Shown: positions 1 through 5,954 of the stretch, in pieces
How the letters are laid out: the number at the start of each line of letters is the position of its first letter
Numbering within the stretch: position 1 is the stretch's first letter
Origin: Coriobacteriales bacterium
GTDB taxonomy: Bacteria; Actinomycetota; Coriobacteriia; Coriobacteriales; UBA8131
Assembly: GCA_031261765.1 (NCBI GenBank)
Contig: JAISJA010000082.1
Location: forward strand, 1 to 6,187
Length of the DNA: 6,187 nt
Reading direction: 5' to 3'
Program-made: the position numbers and the translations under genes
Notes under the pieces: generated by a model
What the model was told of the DNA's origin: nothing
The model's database searches: none
The model's input: the letters and a program-made list of their open reading frames with translations, nothing else

Positions 1-347
1 AATCCCATGAAGGGCGAGAACATATGCCCAAGCGTGGCAGCCAACACGGCAAGTATGGCGGGTATGTCATGCATGAACCCTGTGTGCTGCCCAATGACGC
101 CAAGCGCTATGACCATGAAAAGCGACGCTAACACGCCTTTAAGGCAATCGCCAGCGAACACGACGGCGCCGGCTTTCTTGCCAAGCACGCGTATGGCGTT
201 AGTAGTACCGGTGTTGCCGGAACCATGCTCGCGTATGTCTATGCCGCGTGTTACCTCGCCAACTATAAGCGCGCACGGTATAGCGCCAAGCAGGTACGCG
301 ACTATCAGGAACAGCACGACCGTTATGTAATACATTGCTATGCCCAT
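1..347 (-). CDS. plsY: Glycerol-3-phosphate acyltransferase PlsY, N-terminal part (runs off left edge)
   Basis: PlsY is an integral membrane enzyme that moves an acyl group from acyl-phosphate to glycerol-3-phosphate, giving lysophosphatidic acid, the first step of phospholipid synthesis. The reverse strand from 347 reads 115 codons without a stop, starting [20 protein letters not shown]. Seen in order: a hydrophobic first helix (about residues 5-23), GAIP (21-24), the glycerophosphate-binding signature GSGNTGTTN (42-50; family form GSGNxGATN), GDCLKG (66-71), a second hydrophobic segment (about 72-87), and GHMFSPFMG (107-115), where the family motif leads into a GGKG loop beyond the window. 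Full PlsY is about 200 residues, so slightly over half is here. An in-frame TAG at 353-351 limits the start to the ATG at 347 or the ATG at 335; I chose 347 because a -10-like CATAAT lies just before it. Neither ATG has a clear Shine-Dalgarno sequence. The family call is firm; the start is less so. Confidence 0.93.
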   Translation of the reverse strand, partial: MGIAMYYITVVLFLIVAYLLGAIPCALIVGEVTRGIDIREHGSGNTGTTNAIRVLGKKAGAVVFAGDCLKGVLASLFMVIALGVIGQHTGFMHDIPAILAVLAATLGHMFSPFMG

Positions 348-352
348 ATGCT

Positions 353-358
353 ATTATG
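353..358 (-). promoter_or_regulatory. Candidate -10 element for a leaderless plsY transcript
   Basis: On the minus strand CATAAT (358 to 353) is followed by five bases and then the ATG at 347. This is almost the geometry seen at der (TATAAT, six bases, ATG). No ribosome binding site precedes the ATG. I see no convincing -35 box; TTTTGC sixteen bases upstream is weak. If real, plsY would be transcribed separately from der with little or no 5' leader. This is inferred from spacing alone. Confidence 0.4.
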
Positions 359-364
359 CTCGCG

Positions 365-379
365 TTTGCGCCTCGCAAA
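365..379. repeat. Short perfect hairpin upstream of plsY
   Basis: TTTGCG (365-370) and CGCAAA (374-379) form a perfect six-base inverted repeat around a three-base loop. It lies between the larger repeat element and the plsY -10-like box. No T-run follows it in either direction, so it is not a standard intrinsic terminator. It could be an operator, a weak transcript structure or chance. Confidence 0.4.
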
Positions 380-391
380 ACCCAAGACCGT

Positions 392-423
392 GGATTCCGG
401 GTCAAGCCCGGAATGACGTAACG
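392..423. repeat. Full-length palindromic repeat unit (32 bases)
   Basis: This unit contains a perfect eight-base-pair stem, ATTCCGGG (394-401) with CCCGGAAT (407-414), around the loop TCAAG (402-406). The tail GACGTAACG (415-423) follows. It is directly abutted by a shorter copy at 424-444 that shares the first nine bases (GGATTCCGG) and the last twelve (AATGACGTAACG) exactly. Confidence 0.75.
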
Positions 424-444
424 GGATTCCGGAATGACGTAACG
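424..444. repeat. Shortened tandem copy of the palindromic repeat (21 bases)
   Basis: This copy is identical to the 392-423 unit except that eleven bases, the loop and part of the stem (GTCAAGCCCGG), are absent. What remains includes the self-complementary ten-mer ATTCCGGAAT (426-435). The clean loss of one half of the stem is what slippage or hairpin-driven deletion during replication would produce; that mechanism is an inference. Confidence 0.7.
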
Positions 445-476
445 ATGCGTCTGGGTTATGTGTCGCTAAACGCGCA

Positions 477-1811
477 TTAGTCCTTCCTCTTGAAATGCAA
501 CATGACCGGGGTCCCGTCCAGGTTAAACGCGGAGCGCAGACGGCCCTCCAGGTATCGTTCGTAATTATCGTCAACAAGCGCCGGGTGGTTCGCGAAGAAC
601 GTGAAGTGTGGCGGACAAGTACCCGTTTGCGTAACGTAGTTAATGCGCAGGCGTTGCTTTCCCTTTGTTATCGTATGCCCGAAATCGCGTATCTCGGTCA
701 GCAGCGTATTAAGGCGCGCGGTGGATATAGAGGAAGCATAATGCTCGTATGCTATATTGATAGCATCCCATATACGGTGCACGGAACGCCCGGTCAGCGC
801 CGATATGGATATGGACTGCGCATAGCTGACGAACACGAGCCTGTCCTCTATCTGGTCGCGTACGTTGTCGCGTTCCTCCGGCGTGTCCAATAAATCCCAT
901 TTGTTAAGCAGTACCACCAACGCACACCCCGCGTCGCGTGACATGGCGGCGACGCGCTGGTCCTGGTCGGTCAGCCCAACGGTGGAGTCTATGACAAGCA
1001 GGGCGACGTCCGCGCGGTCTATGGCGCGCATCGCGCGCACAAGGCCATAGTACTCAACGCTTTCCTCAACCTTAGAGCGTTTACGCAGCCCGGCGGTGTC
1101 CACGAAGCGGTACATGACGTCATCGTGTTCCACAAGCGCGTCAACGGCGTCGCGCGTAGTGCCGGCCACGTCGCTTACTATAGAGCGTTCGTATCCGGCA
1201 AGTTTGTTGATAAGCGACGACTTGCCGGCGTTAGGCCTGCCTATTATGGCCACGTTTATCGCGTCTATCATGTCGTCTTCGGCGTTGTCGGGCTCCGGCA
1301 GAAGCGAGACGAGCTTATCTAAGATGTCTCCCGTACCGTGCCCGTGTATGCTGGAGACAGGCCATGGGTCGCCAAGCCCAAGCGAATAGAAGTCCCAGAC
1401 GCCATCTTCTTTGGACGGGTCGTCAAGCTTGTTAACGGCCAGCAGCACCGGCTGTCGACTGCGCTTAAGTAGCCTGGCCAGCTCTATGTCGTCCGGCGTT
1501 ACGCCTACCGTGCCGTCGGTAAGGAATATCACGGCATCAGACTCTTGTGTTGCCATGATAGCTTGCTCGCGTATGGGTGTTTGGAACGGGTCGGACGCGC
1601 CGTTTGCTATACGCATGGCGTCAAGTTCTATTCCGCCCGTGTCCACAAGCGTGAAACGCACTCCGTTCCACTCGGCCTCGTGATACGAGCGGTCGCGGGT
1701 GACCCCGCTTTGCTCATGCACTATGGCGTCGTGTACCTGTGCCACACGGTTCACGAACGTTGATTTGCCCACGTTTGGGCGTCCTACCACTGCTACGATT
1801 GGAAGTGTCAT
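477..1811 (-). CDS. der: Ribosome assembly GTPase Der (EngA)
   Basis: Der is an essential GTPase with two consecutive G domains that acts in late assembly of the 50S ribosomal subunit. The 444-residue product (B. subtilis Der is about 436) shows both domains complete. Domain 1 has the P-loop GRPNVGKS (10-17), GVTRD (36-40), DTGG (57-60) and NKLD (127-130). Domain 2 has GRPNAGKS (191-198), AGTTRD (216-221), DTAG (238-241), the KRSKVEESVEYYG stretch typical of Der (244-256), and NKWD (303-306). The C-terminal KH-like domain covers about 360-440 and includes PPHFTFFANHP (400-410). The ATG at 1811 fits the family N-terminus (MxxPxVAxVGRPNVGKS). There is no usable Shine-Dalgarno: an AGGA lies only one base from the ATG. 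A TATAAT six bases upstream suggests leaderless transcription. It follows an MFS gene by 48 bases. Confidence 0.98.
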   Translation of the reverse strand: MTLPIVAVVGRPNVGKSTFVNRVAQVHDAIVHEQSGVTRDRSYHEAEWNGVRFTLVDTGGIELDAMRIANGASDPFQTPIREQAIMATQESDAVIFLTDGTVGVTPDDIELARLLKRSRQPVLLAVNKLDDPSKEDGVWDFYSLGLGDPWPVSSIHGHGTGDILDKLVSLLPEPDNAEDDMIDAINVAIIGRPNAGKSSLINKLAGYERSIVSDVAGTTRDAVDALVEHDDVMYRFVDTAGLRKRSKVEESVEYYGLVRAMRAIDRADVALLVIDSTVGLTDQDQRVAAMSRDAGCALVVLLNKWDLLDTPEERDNVRDQIEDRLVFVSYAQSISISALTGRSVHRIWDAINIAYEHYASSISTARLNTLLTEIRDFGHTITKGKQRLRINYVTQTGTCPPHFTFFANHPALVDDNYERYLEGRLRSAFNLDGTPVMLHFKRKD

Positions 1812-1817
1812 GTCCTA

Positions 1818-1823
1818 ATTATA
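1818..1823 (-). promoter_or_regulatory. Perfect -10 box placed for a leaderless der mRNA
   Basis: The minus strand reads TATAAT (1823 to 1818), then TAGGAC, then the der ATG at 1811. With the usual six to seven bases from the -10 box to the start site, transcription would begin at the A of the start codon. The sequence seventeen bases upstream (AGTGTG) is a poor -35 match. An imperfect inverted repeat (1822-1838, TAA-CGC pairing with GCG-TTA around one bulged base) overlaps the spacer and the first bases of the box, and could be an operator or chance. Leaderless mRNAs are common in Actinomycetota, which supports this reading. Confidence 0.65.
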
Positions 1824-1859
1824 ACGCGAATGCGGTTATCCACACTATCGTTATCTACG

Positions 1860-3104
1860 TTATTGCTTTGAAGCCTTGCGCTTTTGGCTATGCAGATACC
1901 ACGTGAAGAACAACATGTTGACCACCGTGACTCCCGCCATAGCAAGGTACATGCCGCGGTATCCCAAAAACGGTATAAGGAAGCCTATGATTATCGGCCC
2001 TCCACTGTATCCTATGTCCGAGAAAAGATAGTACGTCGTGTTTGCGACGCCGCTGCGCTCCGGCGGGGTTATACGCGTTACCTCAGCAAGCGTGGCGGCC
2101 TGCGTAGTGCCAACGCCAAGGCCTATTATGATCGCGGAGACTATAAGCATGACCGGGTTGGACATTTGCGAGAACACGACGAAGCCTACGGTCAACACGG
2201 CCAAGGCCAGGTATATTATGAGCTTTCCGCCGTGTTTGTCAAAGAACTTACCTACGAACGGCCTGGACACGAACACCGTTAGGGCGTAGACGATGAAGAA
2301 CACGCTGGAGAACTGCACGAGGTTTATCTCTTGGACGAACAACGCCAAAAACGATATTATGGCACCGAAGCACACGTACATTATGAGGGCTATGGTGGAC
2401 GCCGGCGCGGCCGGCGGTTCTATTATGTTCTTTATGTGGAAGCCACGGAGATTGCGCTTCTCCTCCTGGCTTATGTGGCGTGGTTTCAGTTTGAGTCCCA
2501 TGGCGAAGAACAAAGACACTAGCATGATAGCGATGCTTATAACGAATATGATATTGTAATCGTTCGCACCTGACAACAGCATGCCAATGAACGGCCCCAG
2601 GCCCGTGGCAAACGTGGGCCCAAGGCTGTAGTATCCCATGCCCTCGCCTGCCCGCTCATGCGGTATGGCGGACGCGGCTATGGTCGGCGCCGCGGACGTT
2701 ATGACCCCAAAGCCGAAACCGTGGGTAAGCCGTACGATTATGAGAAGCTGTATGTTGAAGCTGACGAGATAAGCGGCGGACGACACCAGCGCTATGACGA
2801 CCCCCACTATGAGCGTACGCTTGTATCCCCAAAAACCCATCATCATGGCCGTGAAGGCGCGCGATAATATGGCGCCGATTATGAACATGCTGGCTATTAC
2901 GCCGGCAAGGCCGGTATCGGTGTGCAAGTTGCCAACCGCGAACTTGGATATAACGGTCATTACAAGATAGAAGCTGAACGCGTTGCCAAGTTGCGCCAGG
3001 CAAGCGAACACGAAGTTCTTTGTCCACAGCGGCCGCTTCGCGCCATTTGGCGCGTTGTCAGATAAGCCTGCAGACGCAAGTTCCCCAGGTTCCACTTCCT
3101 CCAT
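1860..3104 (-). CDS. Major facilitator superfamily (MFS) transporter, substrate unknown
   Basis: This is a 414-residue membrane protein with about twelve hydrophobic segments, roughly at 31-52, 65-85, 97-118, 120-145, 160-180, 184-204, 236-258, 265-288, 295-311, 316-340, 355-378 and 380-402. A charged central loop (205-235, with SQEEKRNLRG) separates the two halves. MFS motif-A-like loops are visible as GFWGYKR (90-96) and RPFVGKFFDKHGGK (281-294). ITPPERSGVANT (345-356) matches the TPxxRxGxANS segment common in drug-efflux-type MFS proteins. The N-terminal 28 residues are hydrophilic and probably cytoplasmic. An AGGA nine bases before the ATG is a reasonable ribosome binding site. The gene starts 11 bases after the DUF512 stop and is probably cotranscribed with it. 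The substrate cannot be read from the sequence; export of a small molecule or drug is a guess. Confidence 0.9.
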   Translation of the reverse strand: MEEVEPGELASAGLSDNAPNGAKRPLWTKNFVFACLAQLGNAFSFYLVMTVISKFAVGNLHTDTGLAGVIASMFIIGAILSRAFTAMMMGFWGYKRTLIVGVVIALVSSAAYLVSFNIQLLIIVRLTHGFGFGVITSAAPTIAASAIPHERAGEGMGYYSLGPTFATGLGPFIGMLLSGANDYNIIFVISIAIMLVSLFFAMGLKLKPRHISQEEKRNLRGFHIKNIIEPPAAPASTIALIMYVCFGAIISFLALFVQEINLVQFSSVFFIVYALTVFVSRPFVGKFFDKHGGKLIIYLALAVLTVGFVVFSQMSNPVMLIVSAIIIGLGVGTTQAATLAEVTRITPPERSGVANTTYYLFSDIGYSGGPIIIGFLIPFLGYRGMYLAMAGVTVVNMLFFTWYLHSQKRKASKQ

Positions 3105-3115
3105 TTAACGCGATC

Positions 3116-4219
3116 CTATTCCCTTATAGCCTTTAATATTTCGCGAGCGGTCTTCCCGTCAAGCGTAAGACCGTCTTCGTTGAACATAGCGGGCGGCAAC
3201 GCGAAGACCGCATCCTTAGCGATTTCGCCTGCGCATATTGCCGCGCGTACCTGTTTAACTATATCACTTGCCACAAGAAGGCCGGCTACGCTAACGTTGC
3301 CGCCAAAGAAGTCATTGCGTATGGCGCACACCTGCTTACCGCAAAGCGCACGTAGCACCGGCGCCATGAGTTCGCCGGTGATTATGACCGACGCGTCGCT
3401 GAACGCGGCCGCGTGATTGCCTGGGTAGTCGTCTATGAACGAGCGCACCATGCCTATGCCGTTCTCGTATTGTGGATACGTGCCATAATAGCCCGCTGGC
3501 GGTATATGGTCTATGGGGCCTTGTGGATACGCGCCCAAGAAGAACTCGTCTGCCAGGTATATATGGTCCACGCCGCGTTCGCCCTTGAAGGCCTCGACCT
3601 GGTTTATTACGGCAAGGCAGGATTCCGGCGTGTCATATGAGCCCTGCACGCTGGCGTATCTTGTGTATCCGTATGGTACTATGCCGCAGCTTAATATGCC
3701 CGGCTCATCGCAAACCCACGACAGAGTGGCGTCCAGCTCTGCCCCGTCGTTAACGCCGGGCATGAGCACTATCTGAGTATGCACTTCTATATCAGATTCT
3801 AGAAGACGTTTAAGCACGTACGTTCCACGTTCCTGGTTGCGCCCCATCATGCGCTCTCGTATTTTTGGCCCAACGGCGTGAAGCGACACGTGCAACGGGG
3901 TCAGGCGCTGGGCTATTATACGGTCCAGCTCGTCGTCCGTTATGTTCGTAAGGGTAATGAAGTTCCCTTGCAGAAACGACAGACGGAAGTCGTCGTCTTT
4001 TATATACAGAGAACGGCGCATGCCTTTTGGCATCATGTCTACGAAGCAGAATATACATTTGTTTTTGCACTTATGTATGCCGTCAAAAAGCGGTCCGTCG
4101 TATTCGTCAAAGTCGCTCGCGCCAAGCTCGCCGTCGCTTATCCACATGGCGTCTAAGACGTCATGCAACGTGCTACCGTCATATTCCGGCAAATTGCTAT
4201 CATGTGTTTTTGCTGTCAT
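3116..4219 (-). CDS. DUF512 family Fe-S / radical-SAM-like protein lacking the N-terminal PDZ domain
   Basis: The 367-residue product has the radical-SAM-type cluster CX3CX2C in KCKNKCIFCF (C51, C55, C58). The family-specific stretches FDGIHKC and GMRRSLYIKDDDFRLSFLQGN (67-86, start) follow, with FITLTN (87-92), VSLHA (111-115) and HTQIVLMPGVNDG (147-159). The C-terminal DUF512 region contains YLADEFFLGA (221-230), PPAGYYGTYPQYENGIGM (240-257) and TGELMAPVL (281-289). Family members usually have about 430-450 residues with a PDZ domain first. Here only about 40 residues precede the cluster, and DGSTLHDVLDAMWISDGE (14-31) resembles the end of that PDZ region only. A TAA three codons before the ATG rules out an upstream extension in this frame. 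The start overlaps the ispH stop as ATGA, implying translational coupling. The reaction is unknown; association with der is a recurring neighbourhood from memory. Family call firm, function open. Confidence 0.9.
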   Translation of the reverse strand: MTAKTHDSNLPEYDGSTLHDVLDAMWISDGELGASDFDEYDGPLFDGIHKCKNKCIFCFVDMMPKGMRRSLYIKDDDFRLSFLQGNFITLTNITDDELDRIIAQRLTPLHVSLHAVGPKIRERMMGRNQERGTYVLKRLLESDIEVHTQIVLMPGVNDGAELDATLSWVCDEPGILSCGIVPYGYTRYASVQGSYDTPESCLAVINQVEAFKGERGVDHIYLADEFFLGAYPQGPIDHIPPAGYYGTYPQYENGIGMVRSFIDDYPGNHAAAFSDASVIITGELMAPVLRALCGKQVCAIRNDFFGGNVSVAGLLVASDIVKQVRAAICAGEIAKDAVFALPPAMFNEDGLTLDGKTAREILKAIRE

Positions 4220-5064
4220 ACTAGCTTATCCATGTATTCGCATACCGCGTCTATTTGCGCCTCTGGCGTAGAAGCCCCGGCGGTCACGCCCACCGTGTCG
4301 CTTTCATTGAACCATTCAGGGTTTATCTCGCCGGGCACCTCTATATGCCACGTGCGGGAGCATATGCCCTTGCATATCTCGTATAGCCGTCTAGTGTTGG
4401 CAGAATTGCGGCCGCCGACCACTAACATGGCGTCCACGCCAGCTGCCAGTTTTGCCGCGGCCTGTTGGCGCTGCCGCGTCGCGAAGCATATCGTGTCTAC
4501 GACGTATGGTTGTATGCCGCGGGCCTGAAGCTCGCTTACTATGGCGTTAAGGGCCTCCGGCGCCTGCGTGGTCTGCACGACTATGCCCACCTTATCGCTT
4601 GGTATGTCGCGCGGCAGGTCGTCCGGCTTCTGCACGACGCATGTGTCGCCCGCCGCGTACGCCCTTAGGCCCTCTACCTCGGGGTGGCCCTTCTCGCCTA
4701 TTATAACTACGTAATAGCCGTCGCTGCTTAGCGCCTCGGCGGCGCTCTGTGCTTTCTTCACGTGTGGGCACGTAGCGTCCACTATGGAAAACCCGGCCTG
4801 TGACGCGTCGTCTATGACTTGCGGAGCGACGCCGTGTGAACGTATGACCAACGTGGCAGGCGCCTTCACACCACGCATATCGTCAATAGCGTGCACGCCT
4901 TCGCCTTCCAGCTCTGCCACGACCTGCGGATTATGGATAAGCGGGCCCAACGTATATACCTTTGCGCCCGCGTCGCTTGCCGCGCCGGCCGCTTTGTCCA
5001 CCATCTTAAGCGCGCGCTCCACGCCATAACAGGCGCCGGCGTAATCTGCCCGCAATATGTTCAT
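4216..5064 (-). CDS. ispH: 4-hydroxy-3-methylbut-2-enyl diphosphate reductase IspH
   Basis: IspH is the cytosolic Fe-S enzyme that reduces HMBPP to IPP and DMAPP in the last step of the MEP isoprenoid pathway. The 282-residue product has the three cluster-binding cysteines in family context: C12 in GACYGV, C99 in DATCPHV and C193 in DTICFATRQRQ. Substrate-pocket residues are also present: H44 in LIHNPQVV, H77 in RSHGV, H127 and E129 in GHPEVEG, T165/T166 in QTTQ, S221 and N223 in GGRNSANT, and S265 in TAGASTPE. Length is close to the usual range (E. coli about 316, many Gram-positives 280-290). The start ATG overlaps the plsC stop as ATGA, with an AAGGA just upstream, and the stop overlaps the next gene's ATG in the same way. 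Such tight overlap points to coupled translation in one operon. Confidence 0.97.
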   Translation of the reverse strand: MNILRADYAGACYGVERALKMVDKAAGAASDAGAKVYTLGPLIHNPQVVAELEGEGVHAIDDMRGVKAPATLVIRSHGVAPQVIDDASQAGFSIVDATCPHVKKAQSAAEALSSDGYYVVIIGEKGHPEVEGLRAYAAGDTCVVQKPDDLPRDIPSDKVGIVVQTTQAPEALNAIVSELQARGIQPYVVDTICFATRQRQQAAAKLAAGVDAMLVVGGRNSANTRRLYEICKGICSRTWHIEVPGEINPEWFNESDTVGVTAGASTPEAQIDAVCEYMDKLV

Positions 5065-5930
5065 GATTCCTTGCTGTCACGTTGTGCGGCATCCGTGGCG
5101 CCAGCCGTACCGTCCGTGCCCGTAGCGCCCTCGTCAAGCGTGGCGTCCGCGTCCCGTTGCGCGTCCAGCGGGCCATAGCCTGCCGGATCCGGTTTCACTT
5201 TCACGCCGTCCGGCGGATCCAGCGAATATATCGCGTCCATTATATCTTGCGCGAACAGTTTGTACTTGTCGTTTTTAGGCAGGTTGTCATAACGCGCGTC
5301 ATTAAGCGACATGACCGTGCCAAATCGCACGACGACGCGCGGGAAATGCGGGAAGGTACTGCCTTTGGGTTTTATCCGCTGGGTGTTCCAAATGCGATAC
5401 GGCAACACGTCTACGTTTGCCATGTGCGCTACCAGGCCAATACCCTTATGCGCTTTACCACGACGCCCGTCGCGCATGCGGGTGCCTTCTGGGAATATGC
5501 CCACGAGCTCTCCGCGCTTCAGCATCTTCACGGCGCGCTTAAGCGACTGCGCGTCTGCCGTCTTGCGCGTTATGGGGAACACGCCCATCTTTGACGCGAG
5601 GTATCCTATTACGGGTATCGCTAAGAAACCCTCCTGCGACATGAAACGTATGGGCCGTGGAGACATCGCTATAAGCGGGAATATAGGGTCAAGATATGAA
5701 CGATGGTTGCCTGCCAATATAAGGCCGCGTGGCGGTTTCCCGTCTACGCCAGCGTCGCCCTCCCCGCCCTTAAGCCAACCGTCGCGCAACGCCTCTATGC
5801 CGTCGCAGCGCAGACGGAACGGTATGCCAAAAACGCCCTTCATGAGCCACTTTATGAAAGTGGCGAACGCCGGGCTGTATCGTCCGGGGCCCTCCGCGGG
5901 TGTATCGAAATAGTAGTCTTTATCGTGCAT
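5061..5930 (-). CDS. plsC: 1-acyl-sn-glycerol-3-phosphate acyltransferase PlsC
   Basis: PlsC adds the second acyl chain to lysophosphatidic acid at the membrane, making phosphatidic acid. The 289-residue product carries the family motifs in order: the catalytic HX4D as NHRSYLD (H76, D81), GVFPITR (116-122, motif II with R122), FPEGTR (146-151, glycerophosphate binding) and VLPYRI (175-180, motif IV position). A moderately hydrophobic stretch (about 19-38) could anchor it to the membrane. Compared with typical 200-250-residue PlsC proteins it has a Gly/Asp-rich insert before the catalytic motif (about 53-68) and a C-terminal tail (about 240-289) rich in Asp, Ala, Gly and Thr that looks disordered. 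A GGCGG lies rather far from the ATG, so the ribosome site is only fair. It follows the amidohydrolase by 24 bases and overlaps ispH by four. Acyltransferase family certain; exact acceptor inferred. Confidence 0.93.
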   Translation of the reverse strand: MHDKDYYFDTPAEGPGRYSPAFATFIKWLMKGVFGIPFRLRCDGIEALRDGWLKGGEGDAGVDGKPPRGLILAGNHRSYLDPIFPLIAMSPRPIRFMSQEGFLAIPVIGYLASKMGVFPITRKTADAQSLKRAVKMLKRGELVGIFPEGTRMRDGRRGKAHKGIGLVAHMANVDVLPYRIWNTQRIKPKGSTFPHFPRVVVRFGTVMSLNDARYDNLPKNDKYKLFAQDIMDAIYSLDPPDGVKVKPDPAGYGPLDAQRDADATLDEGATGTDGTAGATDAAQRDSKES

Positions 5931-5954
5931 ATACTGTGACCGCCTACGCCAACG

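Larger units (their letters stand above)
379..457. repeat. Nested inverted-repeat element between der and plsY (REP/MITE-like)
   Basis: The outer arms are AACCCAAGAC (379-388) and GTCTGGGTT (449-457), complementary over nine pairs with one bulged base. They enclose two tandem copies of a palindromic repeat (392-423 and 424-444). The whole is about 79 bases of the 129-base intergenic region. The inner motif, ATTCCGGG...CCCGGAAT followed by GACG, resembles dispersed palindromic repeats known from many bacterial genomes, whose spurious translations read like RHSGLDPES. No transposase and no obvious target-site duplication are visible. In the der transcript it would fold into stem-loops after the stop codon and could stabilise the 3' end or slow polymerase, but no U-tract follows. 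Confidence 0.6.

Noticed and set aside
392..444. Tandem repeats as a possible CRISPR array
   Set aside because: Only two units, directly abutting with no spacers, of different length, and with no cas gene nearby.
379..457. Rho-independent terminator after der
   Set aside because: The hairpins are GC-rich and well formed, but no T-run follows on the transcribed strand, so I kept it as a repeat only.
338..577. A 79-codon minus-strand frame overlapping the 3' end of der and reading RHSG twice
   Set aside because: It is the translation of the palindromic repeat plus the der end in the wrong frame. RHSGLDPES-type peptides are a known artefact of such repeats.
495..893. A 132-codon plus-strand open frame antisense to der
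   Set aside because: Shadow of the der coding sequence; its Tyr-rich, Arg-rich composition follows from the reverse complement of frequent ATA codons.
1812..1859. Riboswitch or terminator between the MFS gene and der
   Set aside because: The gap is 48 bases with only a weak bulged hairpin. It is too short for a known riboswitch and is better explained by a promoter.
4216..4219. Overlaps at ispH/DUF512 and plsC/ispH as possible frameshift errors
   Set aside because: Both are clean ATGA stop-start overlaps, and both flanking proteins have complete family ends; this is normal translational coupling.
5311..5913. A 200-codon plus-strand open frame antisense to plsC
   Set aside because: It lies entirely inside plsC, shows no family motif, is rich in Arg, Pro and Ser in the way antisense frames of GC-rich genes are, and plsC itself has every catalytic motif.
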